The notes under the pieces: generated by a model
What the model was told of the DNA's origin: nothing
Seen by the model: the letters and a program-made list of their open reading frames with translations, nothing else
Databases searched by the model: none
Made by a program: the position numbers and the translations under genes
Part shown: positions 35,105 to 44,886 of the stretch, in pieces
Position numbering within the stretch: position 1 is the first letter of the stretch
Layout of the letters: the number at the start of each line of letters is the position of its first letter
Assembly (NCBI GenBank): GCA_018607905.1
Contig: JABBAP010000017.1
Span: 7,891-68,433 of the forward strand
Length of the DNA stretch: 60,543 nucleotides
Reading direction: 5' to 3'
Source of the DNA: Paracoccaceae bacterium
GTDB taxonomy: Bacteria; Pseudomonadota; Alphaproteobacteria; Rhodobacterales; Rhodobacteraceae

Positions 35105-35724
35105 GACAACCGCGCCGTCAGTATCTTCACGCTGGCAAAGCCAAAGAACCCTGCAAAAGCAAAATCAAACCAGCGCCGTGCGCGGCCATAGCCTTGCACA
35201 ATCTTTGGTGTCGAAAACAAAATCGCGTAACCGATGAAAATCAGGATGGAACCCGCGTATAAAACACCGAAATACCCGAATAAATCCACTACGCTCGCAT
35301 TGCTCGGGGCGACAATTGCGTAAATTGAACCCCAGCTTAAAATCGCCTTCGGATTGGTGATGTGCAGCGCCATGCCCTTGGCAAACAGCGTCTTGGCGCC
35401 ACCAGAAAACGGCGTGCCGCTCACAACACCGCTCGGCTTTAGCGCAGATCGCAGCGCCTTGATCGCCAGCCACAACAGGTACCCAGCCCCGAAATAACGA
35501 ACCACCTCAAACACCCACGCATTCGCCAGCATGATCGCGCTTAACCCCAGCGCCGCTGCGATGCCCCAACTTGCTGATCCTGCCAAAATTCCAAGTGACA
35601 CAATCAACGCTGGCCCACGGCCCCGTTGCATCGCAGTGCCAGCAATCGACAATGTTGCTGGTCCAGGGCTGCCCCCTGCCATTAACCAGCCAAGCCAAAT
35701 GAGCACGAATTCTGGGGTAAACAT
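35101..35724 (-). CDS. LysE/RhtB family exporter
   Basis: 207 aa with about six helices, including the family N-terminus [18 protein letters not shown]. LysE-type proteins export amino acids or related metabolites. Start ATG 35724 with GGAGG 4 nt upstream; a TTG 15 nt earlier is inside that site. Inserted between pdxJ (11 nt away) and acpS (4-nt overlap), so it is fully embedded in the housekeeping operon. Confidence 0.9.
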   Translation of the reverse strand: MFTPEFVLIWLGWLMAGGSPGPATLSIAGTAMQRGRGPALIVSLGILAGSASWGIAAALGLSAIMLANAWVFEVVRYFGAGYLLWLAIKALRSALKPSGVVSGTPFSGGAKTLFAKGMALHITNPKAILSWGSIYAIVAPSNASVVDLFGYFGVLYAGSILIFIGYAILFSTPKIVQGYGRARRWFDFAFAGFFGFASVKILTARLS

Positions 35725-35735
35725 CTCGCCTCCGA

Positions 35736-36488
35736 TCAAGCCTGCGCGCGCGCTTCGTCCATCAAAACCCGCATCCGCAGAATGGCATTTTCCATGCCCG
35801 TGAAAATCGCCTCACCGATCAGGAAATGCCCGATGTTCAGCTCCTGCACTTCGGGCAACGCCGCAATCGGTTTCACCGTGTCAAACGTCAGCCCATGCCC
35901 CGCATGAACTTCCAACCCCAGATCAGCCCCAAACTTCGCCATATCGCGCAGCTTGGCAAATTCCGCGTCTCGTTCTTCAAATCGCCCCTCGGCATGGGCA
36001 TCGCAATACGCCCCCGTGTGCAATTCGATCACAGGCGCACCGATCCGCGCGGCGGCCTCGATCTGGCGTTGATCTGCCGCGATAAAAATCGAAACCCGAC
36101 AGCCCGCATCACGCAAAGGCGCAATGAAATGCGCCAGTTTGTTTTCTTCACGCGCCACTTCCAAACCACCCTCAGTGGTGCGTTCTTCGCGCTTCTCAGG
36201 AACGATACAAACCGCATGGGGCGTGTGGCGCAGCGCAATCGCCAACATCTCGTCTGTTGCCGCCATTTCGAAATTCAACGGAACCGTCAGCCCCTCAACC
36301 AAGGCTTCGATGTCAGGATCAGTGATATGGCGGCGATCTTCGCGCAAATGCGCCGTGATGCCATCCGCCCCCGCAGATTCCGCCAAAAGGGCGGCGCGCA
36401 ACGGATCAGGCGTATCGCCACCCCGCGCATTTCGCACGGTTGCAACGTGATCAATATTCACACCAAGTCGTAATTTCCCAACAGACAT
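35736..36488 (-). CDS. pdxJ: Pyridoxine 5'-phosphate synthase
   Basis: 250 aa TIM barrel that joins deoxyxylulose phosphate and aminoacetone phosphate to form pyridoxine phosphate. [17 protein letters not shown] at the N-terminus carries the catalytic histidine and phosphate residues; [11 protein letters not shown] and [13 protein letters not shown] are in place near the C-terminus. Normal length. Confidence 0.97.
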   Translation of the reverse strand: MSVGKLRLGVNIDHVATVRNARGGDTPDPLRAALLAESAGADGITAHLREDRRHITDPDIEALVEGLTVPLNFEMAATDEMLAIALRHTPHAVCIVPEKREERTTEGGLEVAREENKLAHFIAPLRDAGCRVSIFIAADQRQIEAAARIGAPVIELHTGAYCDAHAEGRFEERDAEFAKLRDMAKFGADLGLEVHAGHGLTFDTVKPIAALPEVQELNIGHFLIGEAIFTGMENAILRMRVLMDEARAQA

Positions 36489-36522
36489 GAACCGCTCCTT
36501 ATTTTGCGTTTATTCTGGTTTT

Positions 36523-37158
36523 TTATTCCGCGTTTTGCTGCCGTTTGGCGCGCAATTCTTGAAACTTTGCCATCATCGCACCCTTGCGGCGCTTTTGATA
36601 CGCGCCGATCATTGGCTTGGAGGCGAAATAAATCGCCACCGCGCAGACAAATCCAGGCGCAAGCCCACCGACCAGATAGGGCAAAAACACATCGTAAAAC
36701 ACTGCGTAAACCCCTTCCCACGGGCTTGGCGCATAGCCAAACATCGACCACGTATTGGCCCAAATCGTTCCCCACGTTTCCGCGATGCCGTGTTTAACCT
36801 TGGCCCAAACTCTTTCCTCATGACCGAACCCCAAAATCCACAGCCCCAACCGATAGCTGGTGGCCGCGATGAACGGAAACGTCACGGGATTGCCAACAAA
36901 CGTACCCAGCAGCGAAGACAGGATATTGCCCCGCAAAATAAACGCCAAACCAACAGCCAAGAAAAAATGCAGCCCAAAGAACGGTGTAAACGTCACGAAC
37001 GTCCCGCAGGCGATACCAAGCGCGATTTTATGAGGCGTGTCAGGCAGGCGTTTAATCCGATGCTTCACATACTCAAAAGCGCGCTTCCATCCTGATTTAG
37101 GATAGAAGAACTCTGCTACATTTTGCAGCCACGTCCTTTGATTTCGCCGTTTAAACAC
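36523..37158 (-). CDS. DUF2062 membrane protein
   Basis: 211 aa. Basic N-terminus, then GIACGTFVTFTPFFGLHF, the DUF2062 core with repeated hydrophobic helices (about 75-175) and a basic C-terminal tail. Function unknown; conserved between rel and pdxJ in this order. Start taken at GTG 37158 (AAAGG about 10 nt upstream; sequence VFKRRNQR); a frame extension to 37209 is possible. Confidence 0.85.
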   Translation of the reverse strand: MFKRRNQRTWLQNVAEFFYPKSGWKRAFEYVKHRIKRLPDTPHKIALGIACGTFVTFTPFFGLHFFLAVGLAFILRGNILSSLLGTFVGNPVTFPFIAATSYRLGLWILGFGHEERVWAKVKHGIAETWGTIWANTWSMFGYAPSPWEGVYAVFYDVFLPYLVGGLAPGFVCAVAIYFASKPMIGAYQKRRKGAMMAKFQELRAKRQQNAE

Positions 37159-37229
37159 GCTGCGCGCACCTTTTTGAATACTGTCAAAAGTCTTAACGCC
37201 CCCAAACACGCAACGCTAGGAGGGCCAGA

Positions 37230-39353
37230 TCAATCTGACTGATATTTTCGGTTTTTGCGCAACACCTGCGCCACATCCGAATCGGCTTCTACCGCCGTTA
37301 GGACATGCATCAGGTGTTCCACATCCCGAACCTCAATATCAATTGTCATTCTGTAAAAATCAGGTTTCCGATCCGTGAACTCTAGATCTGATATATTCGC
37401 GTTTTGCTCACCTACAAGGGTGCAGATGCGACCAAGCACACCTGCGTCGTTTGTCATCGTCACTTCTATGGTCGCACTTTGGTCTGCGGTGCGGCGACCC
37501 TCGGGCCAATGCAAATCAATCCAGCGTTCTGGTTCGTTTTCGTAATCAATCAGTTTTTCGCAATCAATGCGGTGCACCAAGACACCTTTGCCGCGCGTCG
37601 CAATCCCGACAATCCGCTCCCCTGGCAGGGGTTGGCAACATTCCGATGGCTGCGCGTATTGATCCGCCGCAAGGCCGACAATCCGCTCGGTTGGTTCTTC
37701 TGCGCCGATCTCATCAACACGGACCAATTCGGGATACAGAACCTCGACCAACTCGCGGCCTGTCATCTCGGCGCTGCCAATTCTTGCCAGCAATTCTTCG
37801 CTGGTATTTATGCCCATATGCGCCGCCGCAGTTGCCAGCGCTTTGTCCGTCGCTTTTTTGCCAACCCGTTCCAGCGCCACACGCGCCAATTCGCGGCCCA
37901 AACGCACAAACCCTTCGCGGTGTTCTTCGCGCAAGGCCTTGCGGATCGCAGATTTGGCACGCCCCGTTACGGCAATATCCATCCACGTAGATTGAGGCCG
38001 CTGCCCATCCGCCGTTGTTACCTCAACCGATTGGCCATTGCGCAGCCGCGTCCACAACGGAACCCGCCGCCCATCCACCTTGGCCCCCACACAGGCAGAC
38101 CCGATCCGCGTGTGAATGGCATAGGCGAAATCAATCGGCGTTGCGCCGCGTGGCAACTGGACCACTTCGCCCTTGGGCGTAAAGCAAAACACCTGATCGG
38201 CGAACATATCCAACTTCACATGCTCCAGGAATTCCTCGTTCATGTCGTTATTGGCCACGTGCTCGGTCAGCTCTGCCAGCCACTTGAACGGGTCCACCGC
38301 AAACGGGTTTTCCACACGTTCCCCGTCGCGGTAAGACCAGTGTGCGGCAACGCCAGCTTCGGCCACATCGTGCATTTGCTGCGTGCGGATTTGTATTTCC
38401 ACGCGCTTGCCGTCACGCCCTGAAACGGTCGTGTGAATTGAACGATAACCGTTGTTCTTTGGCTGGCTGATGTAATCTTTGAACCGGCCAGGTACCGCGT
38501 ACCAGCGCTGATGCACCAACCCCAGCGCGGCATAAACTTCGCTTTCTGTTTTGGTAATAATCCGAAACGCAAAAATATCAGAAAGACGTGAAAACCCTTC
38601 TTTCTTTTCTTCCATCTTGCGCCAGATGGAATAGGGCTTTTTCTCGCGCCCCAGAACCGTCGCTTCAATGCCCGCTTTGGCCAACACATCGCGAATATCT
38701 TGCGTGATTTGCGGCGTCACATCGCCGGTTTCTTTGCGCAAGGTCAGGAAACGACGCATGATCGAATTGCGCGCCTCGGGATTCAGCACCCGAAACGACA
38801 AATCTTCCAGCTCTTCGCGCATCCATTGCATACCCATGCGGCCCGCCAAAGGCGCGTAGATATCCATCGTCTCAACGGCTTTGCGTTCTTGCTTTTCGCT
38901 AAACATGTGTCGAATTGTACGCATGTTGTGCAGACGGTCGCTCAGCTTAACCAGAATCACCCGCACATCTTTGGACATCGCCAATAACAGCTTGCGAAAG
39001 TTCTCGGCCTGTTTGTTATCCTTGGACGACAATTCCAGATTTGTCAGCTTGGTCACGCCGTCCACCAACTGCGCCACCTCGGTGCCGAATTGTTTTTCAA
39101 CTTCATGGTAGGTGGATTTGGTGTCTTCGATCGTGTCGTGCAACAACGCAGTGATGATCGTGTCATCATCCAAACGCTGCTTGGCCAAGATCATGGCAAC
39201 GGCAATCGGATGCGTGAAATAGGGCTCGCCCGAATGGCGCAACTGGCCTTCGTGCATCTCCTTGCCGTAATCATAGGCCGCTTCGATACGGGCTGCATCA
39301 CAGCTTGGATTATAGGTTTGCATCAGGTCAATTAAGACCTGAGCACCCAGCAT
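37230..39353 (-). CDS. rel: RelA/SpoT bifunctional (p)ppGpp synthetase/hydrolase
   Basis: 707 aa. HD hydrolase domain with HDTIEDTKSTYHEVE, synthetase domain with YRSIHTTVSGRDGKRVEIQI (in part), TGS domain (VFCFTPKGEVVQLPRGATP) and C-terminal ACT domain. The intact HD motif suggests both making and degrading (p)ppGpp, as in the single Rel of alphaproteobacteria. Start at ATG 39353 matches the family N-terminus; GTG 39383 is an alternative. It follows rpoZ closely, linking two (p)ppGpp-related genes. Confidence 0.95.
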   Translation of the reverse strand: MLGAQVLIDLMQTYNPSCDAARIEAAYDYGKEMHEGQLRHSGEPYFTHPIAVAMILAKQRLDDDTIITALLHDTIEDTKSTYHEVEKQFGTEVAQLVDGVTKLTNLELSSKDNKQAENFRKLLLAMSKDVRVILVKLSDRLHNMRTIRHMFSEKQERKAVETMDIYAPLAGRMGMQWMREELEDLSFRVLNPEARNSIMRRFLTLRKETGDVTPQITQDIRDVLAKAGIEATVLGREKKPYSIWRKMEEKKEGFSRLSDIFAFRIITKTESEVYAALGLVHQRWYAVPGRFKDYISQPKNNGYRSIHTTVSGRDGKRVEIQIRTQQMHDVAEAGVAAHWSYRDGERVENPFAVDPFKWLAELTEHVANNDMNEEFLEHVKLDMFADQVFCFTPKGEVVQLPRGATPIDFAYAIHTRIGSACVGAKVDGRRVPLWTRLRNGQSVEVTTADGQRPQSTWMDIAVTGRAKSAIRKALREEHREGFVRLGRELARVALERVGKKATDKALATAAAHMGINTSEELLARIGSAEMTGRELVEVLYPELVRVDEIGAEEPTERIVGLAADQYAQPSECCQPLPGERIVGIATRGKGVLVHRIDCEKLIDYENEPERWIDLHWPEGRRTADQSATIEVTMTNDAGVLGRICTLVGEQNANISDLEFTDRKPDFYRMTIDIEVRDVEHLMHVLTAVEADSDVAQVLRKNRKYQSD

Positions 39354-39389
39354 TTCTTGGTTTTTTTGAACGTCAGGCCGCACGGGGCC

Positions 39390-39740
39390 TTACTTCATTT
39401 CTTGCGCTTCCATCAGCGCACGCAACAGGTTTTCCTCGGACATATCGTCCTCTGGCTTGTCCTGTTCTGTGCCCATCAGCAACGCCATTTGATCTTCTTC
39501 TGGCTCATCAACCTCGATCTGAGTTTGATGGCTTTCAATCGCTGCTTCACGCAAGGAATCAGATGTCAGCGTTTCTTCTGCAATTTCGCGCAGTGCAACA
39601 ACTGGGTTTTTATCGTTGTCCCGTGGAATGGTAATTTCCGCACCGGTTGAGATTTCGCGCGCACGATGTGCGGCCAACATGACCAATTCAAAACGGTTTG
39701 GAACTTTGTCGACGCAGTCTTCTACAGTTACACGAGCCAT
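39390..39740 (-). CDS. rpoZ: RNA polymerase omega subunit
   Basis: 116 aa. [20 protein letters not shown] and AAHRAREIS are the conserved omega N-terminus; the acidic C-terminal tail (about 75-116) is typical of the alphaproteobacterial form. Assists RNA polymerase assembly and contributes to ppGpp binding. GGAG 6 nt before the ATG. Confidence 0.96.
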   Translation of the reverse strand: MARVTVEDCVDKVPNRFELVMLAAHRAREISTGAEITIPRDNDKNPVVALREIAEETLTSDSLREAAIESHQTQIEVDEPEEDQMALLMGTEQDKPEDDMSEENLLRALMEAQEMK

Positions 39741-39845
39741 GGGGCACTCCGGTCATTCGGGATATCAAGGCTGGGCAAGTAGCCCGTTTTCGGTGGGATT
39801 GCAAGGGCAAAACCACGGAAAAACACGCCAGCAAGGCGCAAAAAT

Positions 39846-40442
39846 CTACCGCGCGTAGGGGCGAATTTCCGCCAAAGCATCGGCGCTAAATTGCGCGAGC
39901 ATGTCTGTCACTGACACACCTGTAACTGGATGCACCCAATTTGGCGCAACATCGCGCAGCGGCACCAGCACAAACGGGCGATCCTGAACACGCGGATGGG
40001 GCAATATCAGCTGCTCTGGCGCTTGTTTCATCTGGTCTATCAGCGGCAGCCTGCGCCAATGTTCATGAACCCCAAGATCAGGGGCAATTTGGCCGCCAAA
40101 ATCAATCAGGTCCAAATCCAAAACCCGCGCCTCCCAGCGCTTGTTTCGGGTGCGCCCAAACTCGGCCTCAACCCCGTGTAATACCGCTAACAATTCCTCT
40201 GCACTCAGCGACGTTTCCACGCGCACCACCCCGTTAATGAAATCAGGCCCCGATTCTGCGGGAAAAGCGGGGGTTTGATAAAACCCGCTCACCACAACCT
40301 TGAATAGACCATTTCTTGACAATGCACCTAAAGCGCCGTCTATTAACTCTGCTGACGCCCCAAAATCGCTCGAAAGGTTCGATCCGAAAGCAATTATGCT
40401 CTCATATTGTTCACTTCTTTGATTTTCTAGTTGCAGTACCAA
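39846..40442 (-). CDS. folK: 2-amino-4-hydroxy-6-hydroxymethyldihydropteridine pyrophosphokinase
   Basis: 198 aa. Folate pathway enzyme that pyrophosphorylates hydroxymethyldihydropterin. FGSNLSS at the N-terminus, the signature RWEARVLDLDLIDFGG and LILPHPRVQDRPFVLVPL are intact. The frame opens with TTG (AGG about 8 nt upstream); no in-frame ATG or GTG precedes the conserved region, so a TTG start is likely. Divergent from the NYN gene. Confidence 0.94.
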   Translation of the reverse strand: MVLQLENQRSEQYESIIAFGSNLSSDFGASAELIDGALGALSRNGLFKVVVSGFYQTPAFPAESGPDFINGVVRVETSLSAEELLAVLHGVEAEFGRTRNKRWEARVLDLDLIDFGGQIAPDLGVHEHWRRLPLIDQMKQAPEQLILPHPRVQDRPFVLVPLRDVAPNWVHPVTGVSVTDMLAQFSADALAEIRPYAR

Positions 40443-40536
40443 ATTTTTTACCTATTTTCCCATCAGTTTCGCTAGGCTGACAACACGCCAATACTCAACA
40501 CTGCTCCAGCTTAACAGACATTTTGAAAGGACTATT

Positions 40537-41118
40537 ATGTTTTATCGCGACGAGCGTCTGGCATTGTTCATTGACGGCTCCAATTTGTATGCAGCCGCCA
40601 AAGCACTTGGCTTCGACATCGATTACAAACTTCTCAGAACAGAATTTATGCGACGCGGGAAATTACTCCGTGCGTTTTATTATACTGCTTTGTTGGAGAG
40701 TGAAGAATATTCACCGATCCGCCCGCTTGTGGATTGGCTGAATTACAACGGCTTTAATATGGTGACAAAGCCCGCCAAAGAATACACCGACAGCATGGGT
40801 CGCCGTAAGGTTAAAGGCAACATGGACATCGAACTTTGCGTCGATGCTATGGAACTTGCGCCGCACATTGATCACATCGTTATTTTCTCTGGTGACGGCG
40901 ATTATCGCCCGTTGGTGGAAAGCCTGCAACGCAAAGGCGTTCGCGTATCCGTGGTCTCCACGATCCGCAGCCAACCTCCGATGATCTCGGATGATTTGCG
41001 TCGCCAAGCAGATAACTTCATCGAATTGGATGAGCTGCGCGATGTTATCGGCCGGCCACCGCGCCCAGATGCACCCGAAATGCACGGGGCCGCACCGGAA
41101 ATGGAATCAGAAGATTAA
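40537..41118 (+). CDS. NYN (LabA/DUF88) domain protein, predicted ribonuclease
   Basis: 193 aa. PIN-like NYN domain with the acidic metal-binding residues in LFIDGSNLY (D13), KGNMDIELCVDAM and FSGDGDYRPLVE. Family members are single-metal RNases or RNA-binding proteins in RNA turnover. Preceded by GAAAGGA and followed by a strong terminator, so monocistronic. Target RNA unknown. Confidence 0.9.
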   Translation: MFYRDERLALFIDGSNLYAAAKALGFDIDYKLLRTEFMRRGKLLRAFYYTALLESEEYSPIRPLVDWLNYNGFNMVTKPAKEYTDSMGRRKVKGNMDIELCVDAMELAPHIDHIVIFSGDGDYRPLVESLQRKGVRVSVVSTIRSQPPMISDDLRRQADNFIELDELRDVIGRPPRPDAPEMHGAAPEMESED

Positions 41119-41143
41119 TTCAATCTTCAGCTTCAAACGAAAG

Positions 41144-41170
41144 AACCCGCCGCACTGGCGGGTTTTTTTT
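41144..41170 (+). terminator. Rho-independent terminator of the NYN gene
   Basis: 8-bp stem AACCCGCC/GGCGGGTT with loop GCACT, followed by TTTTTT. Confidence 0.92.
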
Positions 41171-41178
41171 ATGCCACT

Positions 41179-42141
41179 TTATGCGGCTTCTTTGCGCCAA
41201 ACCGACGGGGCCACGCCCTTTACCCGTAAAAATTCGCGGTTAAAGTTGGATTTTGTGTTGAACCCGCATTGAAACACCACCTCGGTGATGCTGATCTCTG
41301 TGGTTTGCATCACGCGGCAGGCTTCTTCGATCCGCAACCCATTCACATATTGCGAGACATTCAATTCCGTCGCCTGATTGATCGCTTTGGACACATCGCG
41401 CGCAGGCATGTGCAATCGGCGTGCCATGCGCGACAGATTGATATCAGGATCCGCGAACAAGCGTTCACCCCGCACCACGTCATCCACCTTTGGAAACATC
41501 AACGCCTGTTCCGCGTCACTGCGATCTTGCTTCGGTTTGCTGCGCGAATACAGCACCCACATTAACACCAGAACCGCCAGCGACCCTGTCGAAGCGATCC
41601 CCGCGATCCGCCCCGTATTTGCGCCGCTGTTCACCAAAAAATCATACCCGATCACCACATCCGTGATCCCAGACACAAATAGTACCGCCGCCACGATCCA
41701 CATCAACGAAACGGCAACCCGTGCATTGTTCAGATTAACCCACGCCAACCCATCACTGCCGCGCAGCGCCAGCCGAACCAACAGCCCAACATAAATCAGA
41801 TTCGCAAAGCCCAAGGATAAATCCATCCCTTCGATCCACAGAGGAATCGAAAAGCACACCGCCACAAACGGCAACAGATGCACACAAACAGGCCAGTTAA
41901 ACGCAGGGCGACGAAACGCCAAATACCCAAGCGGGGGCAACAACGCCGCGGTGAAGGGCTGGACCTCGCGCAACATATCTTTGCCATAGCCAAACCGCGT
42001 GCCGACCAGAAATTCCTGAAAGGCAAACAGAATTAGAAACGCCGCCGCCCATCCCCAACGCGGTGTTTCGCTCCGCGCAACCAAAATGGCCCCGCCCAAA
42101 GAAAGGGCTGCAAAAACATAGGTAAGCGGGATCATAAGCAT
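41179..42141 (-). CDS. AraC family regulator with membrane-embedded N-terminal domain
   Basis: 320 aa. About six or seven hydrophobic helices (roughly 1-205) form a membrane sensor half; the C-terminal 100 residues are an AraC helix-turn-helix pair (RRLHMPARDVSKAINQ, then ITEVVFQCGFNTKSNFNREF). Start at ATG 42141 with GAAGG 8 nt upstream. Divergent from a secreted hydrolase, with a 22-bp direct repeat in between that is a good candidate binding site. Confidence 0.88.
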   Translation of the reverse strand: MLMIPLTYVFAALSLGGAILVARSETPRWGWAAAFLILFAFQEFLVGTRFGYGKDMLREVQPFTAALLPPLGYLAFRRPAFNWPVCVHLLPFVAVCFSIPLWIEGMDLSLGFANLIYVGLLVRLALRGSDGLAWVNLNNARVAVSLMWIVAAVLFVSGITDVVIGYDFLVNSGANTGRIAGIASTGSLAVLVLMWVLYSRSKPKQDRSDAEQALMFPKVDDVVRGERLFADPDINLSRMARRLHMPARDVSKAINQATELNVSQYVNGLRIEEACRVMQTTEISITEVVFQCGFNTKSNFNREFLRVKGVAPSVWRKEAA

Positions 42142-42176
42142 CGGTCTGGCCTTCGAACTTTTCGCCAATATGTCCT

Positions 42177-42216
42177 AAATCACGATCACGGACGACCAAA
42201 ATCACGATCTAGGACG
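42177..42216. promoter_or_regulatory. 22-bp direct repeat, probable AraC-type operator
   Basis: AAATCACGATC occurs at 42177-42187 and 42199-42209, exactly 22 bp (two helical turns) apart; the match continues as GGACG after two variable bases in each copy. Located between the AraC-type regulator and the divergent hydrolase gene. Confidence 0.7.
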
Positions 42217-42277
42217 CAATACGCAGCGCCATTCGCCAAATTGATCTCATCGTTTAACAAAACAGAGGATCAAACGA

Positions 42278-43291
42278 ATGACTTATACATCAACTCTCGC
42301 TGCAACACTGCTTGCAACTGTTGCCGCAACATCCATCCACGCCGCTGGCTACGTAACGGCCCCTGCACCGGTTGCACACCGCGATCAACCGCTCGAAGCG
42401 CACATCTGGTATCCTGCCCAAGACGACGGCGCAGAAATCAAAGTAGGCAAAAACGGGGTGTTCAAAGGCGAAACCGTAAGCGCAGGCGCCACCGCCAAGG
42501 TTGGAACCTACCCCTTGGTTGTCTTGTCCCACGGATCAGGCGGCAACGCACCAAATCTGGCGTGGTTGGCTGCATCGCTTGCGGATCAAGGCATGATTGT
42601 TATCGCAGCAAACCACCCTGGCACCACCTCAGCTGACAGCTACCCAGAGCAAACTCTCAAAATGTGGCAACGCCCCGCTGATCAATCCGCGCTGATTGAT
42701 TTGGCGGAAGCGGGCCTGCCAAATGGAATCAAAGCAGACACGGCGCGCGTTGGCTCCGTTGGTTTCTCTCTTGGGGGCTACACCGCACTTGCGACCGCAG
42801 GCGCGCGAATATCCAAGGATGACTACGTGTCCTATTGCGATGAATACGCTGGCAAAATGGATTGTTCATGGTTTCAAAACGCCAACATTGATTTCGACAC
42901 GATTGATCAGGCGAAATACGAACAATCCAACCGCGACCCGCGTGTTAAGGTTGTTGTTGCCATCGATCCGGCCGTTTCCCAAGCCTATCAAGCCGACAGC
43001 TTGGCGGCGATGTCCATCCCAACCCAAATCATCAACCTGGGGGAAGAAGGTAAAATCCCAGCGGCCGTTCGCGGTGAAACATTCATCAATGAATTGCCAA
43101 ATGCGCAGATTGATTTTGTGACACACGCAAACCACTTCAGCTTTCTGGGTGAATGCACAATGAAAGGCCCCTACCTGCTCAAAATGGTTGGCGAAGACCC
43201 AATCTGTTCTGAAACGGGCAATCGGTCACGCTCTGACATCCACGAAGAACTGAAGGGCCGCATCACTGGCTTTTTGCACGGCAACTTTTAA
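42278..43291 (+). CDS. Secreted alpha/beta hydrolase (PAF-acetylhydrolase/dienelactone hydrolase-like)
   Basis: 337 aa. Signal peptide (about 1-22), alpha/beta-hydrolase core with the oxyanion-region VVLSHGSGGNAPN and nucleophile elbow GFSLGGYTAL (S164); His in THANHFSFLGEC near the C-terminus. Likely a periplasmic esterase or lipase-like enzyme; substrate unknown. AGAGGA lies upstream of ATG. Its promoter region carries the direct repeat shared with the divergent AraC regulator, suggesting induction by that regulator. Confidence 0.88.
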   Translation: MTYTSTLAATLLATVAATSIHAAGYVTAPAPVAHRDQPLEAHIWYPAQDDGAEIKVGKNGVFKGETVSAGATAKVGTYPLVVLSHGSGGNAPNLAWLAASLADQGMIVIAANHPGTTSADSYPEQTLKMWQRPADQSALIDLAEAGLPNGIKADTARVGSVGFSLGGYTALATAGARISKDDYVSYCDEYAGKMDCSWFQNANIDFDTIDQAKYEQSNRDPRVKVVVAIDPAVSQAYQADSLAAMSIPTQIINLGEEGKIPAAVRGETFINELPNAQIDFVTHANHFSFLGECTMKGPYLLKMVGEDPICSETGNRSRSDIHEELKGRITGFLHGNF

Positions 43292-43298
43292 AAACCTC

Positions 43299-43325
43299 GC
43301 GCGGCCTCTTCCCAAGGGGCCGCGC
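43299..43325 (+). terminator. GC-rich hairpin after the hydrolase gene
   Basis: 8-bp stem GCGCGGCC/GGCCGCGC with an 11-nt loop starting 8 nt after the stop. No T-tract follows, so terminator function is uncertain. Confidence 0.5.
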
Positions 43326-43344
43326 ATCCCGTTACTATCGCGCC

Positions 43345-43698
43345 ATGAACCGCGCTGAATTTAACGCCTTTTGCAAATCACTCCCGCAAACCACGCATGT
43401 TGTCCAATGGGGCAACGCAGACGTTTGGAAAGTTGGCGGCAAGCTTTTCGCCGTTGGCGGTTGGAGCGATGGCAAAGACGCCTTCACCTTCAAAGCCTCC
43501 GAAATCGCGTATGAAGTCCTTCAGGATCAACCCGGCATCCGCCCAGCGCCCTATCTCGCGTCGCGCGGCATGAAATGGCTGCAAGTTTACGATGAAAAAG
43601 GTCTTTCTGACAAAGAGTTGAAGAGCCATATTATCCTGTCCTACGATATGGTTGTGGCCAAGCTAACGAAAAAGAAACGATCAGAGCTTAATTTGTAA
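43345..43698 (+). CDS. MmcQ/YjbR family DNA-binding-like protein
   Basis: 117 aa, family length. N-terminal AEFNAFCKSLPQTTHVVQWG, central KVGGKLFAVGGW, and the C-terminal MKWLQVYDEKGLSDKELK region mark the CyaY-like YjbR fold. Biological role unclear. Stand-alone gene between the hydrolase and the desaturase. Confidence 0.88.
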   Translation: MNRAEFNAFCKSLPQTTHVVQWGNADVWKVGGKLFAVGGWSDGKDAFTFKASEIAYEVLQDQPGIRPAPYLASRGMKWLQVYDEKGLSDKELKSHIILSYDMVVAKLTKKKRSELNL

Positions 43699-43774
43699 AT
43701 CAGAACGCTTGCATGGGGGGCACCGCTCCCCTAAACCCAATCAACAGCAGAATTTCGCACGGAACCGATACTTC

Positions 43775-44818
43775 ATGGCCCACCTTGACCACGCGGAAAT
43801 TTTCGCTGAACCGGAAAAAACCACACGTGATTGGGCGCAACGCCTTGTTCGCTACCGCAGCCCAAATGGCGCGCGCGCAGTGTTCGAACTCGGCGTCAGC
43901 CTCATCCCCTTCGTCGCGCTCTGGGCGCTTGCGTGGTGGTCCATTTCCATCAGTCCCTTCCTTGCGCTTGGCATTTCCCTGCTCAACGGCCTGTTTCTGG
44001 TGCGCCTATTTGCCATCCAACACGATTGCGGCCACGGCGCGTTCATGGCCAACAGCAAAGTTGCCAATTGGATCGGGCGCTGTATCGGCGTCCTCACCCT
44101 CACGCCTTACGCAATTTGGCGCAAAACCCATGCAACACACCATTCCACATCTGGCAATTTAGATCATCAAGGCATGGGCGATGTTGTCACCAAAACCGTC
44201 GCAGAATATGCCGCCCTGACACCGTTCCAGAAATTCGGCTACCGCCTCTATCGCTCGCCGTTTGTTTTGTTCGGCCTTGCGCCGTTGTACCTGTTTATGC
44301 TGCAAAATCGCCTGCCCATCGGCTTTATGAAACAGGGTCTGTCCTATTGGGGGTCCGCAATGGGCACCAATCTGATGGTCGCGATTACCATCGCCATTGT
44401 TGTCTACTTCGGCGGCATCTGGCCGCTGGTTTACGTGTTCGTTCCCACCGTTTTTGTCGCTTCTACCGTTGGCGTTTGGCTTTTCTTTATCCAGCACCAA
44501 TTCGAAGACACGCATTTTGATCGCGACACGGATTGGGAAATCCAAGACGCCGCGTTCCACGGTTCATCCCATTATAAACTGCCCGCAGTCTTGAATTGGC
44601 TCACCGCCAACATCGGCATCCACCATGTTCACCACCTAAACTGCCGCATCCCGTTTTATCGTTTGACCGAGGTTCTGAAAGACCACGAACCGCTGTCCAA
44701 CATGCACACAATCACCTTGGCCCAAAGCTTTAAATGCGCCCGCCTTCACCTGTGGGACGAAGAACAACGCAAACTTCTGTCGTTTGCGCACGCACGCGCC
44801 CTTTACGGCACCGCCTAA
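43775..44818 (+). CDS. Fatty acid desaturase
   Basis: About 347 aa, integral membrane di-iron enzyme. Three histidine boxes: HDCGHGAF, HATHHS and HHVHH near the C-terminus. The family introduces double bases' equivalent in acyl chains (C=C) of membrane lipids; position specificity cannot be read from sequence. Start taken at ATG 43775, where the conserved part begins; the open frame extends to 43709. Next gene is ispH, 68 bp downstream. Confidence 0.9.
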   Translation: MAHLDHAEIFAEPEKTTRDWAQRLVRYRSPNGARAVFELGVSLIPFVALWALAWWSISISPFLALGISLLNGLFLVRLFAIQHDCGHGAFMANSKVANWIGRCIGVLTLTPYAIWRKTHATHHSTSGNLDHQGMGDVVTKTVAEYAALTPFQKFGYRLYRSPFVLFGLAPLYLFMLQNRLPIGFMKQGLSYWGSAMGTNLMVAITIAIVVYFGGIWPLVYVFVPTVFVASTVGVWLFFIQHQFEDTHFDRDTDWEIQDAAFHGSSHYKLPAVLNWLTANIGIHHVHHLNCRIPFYRLTEVLKDHEPLSNMHTITLAQSFKCARLHLWDEEQRKLLSFAHARALYGTA

Positions 44819-44886
44819 AGGCACTGTGGACCCCGCCAAGGGTTCGCGCTACCTAATGGGCACCGGCTATTGCAAGGCACTGACCC

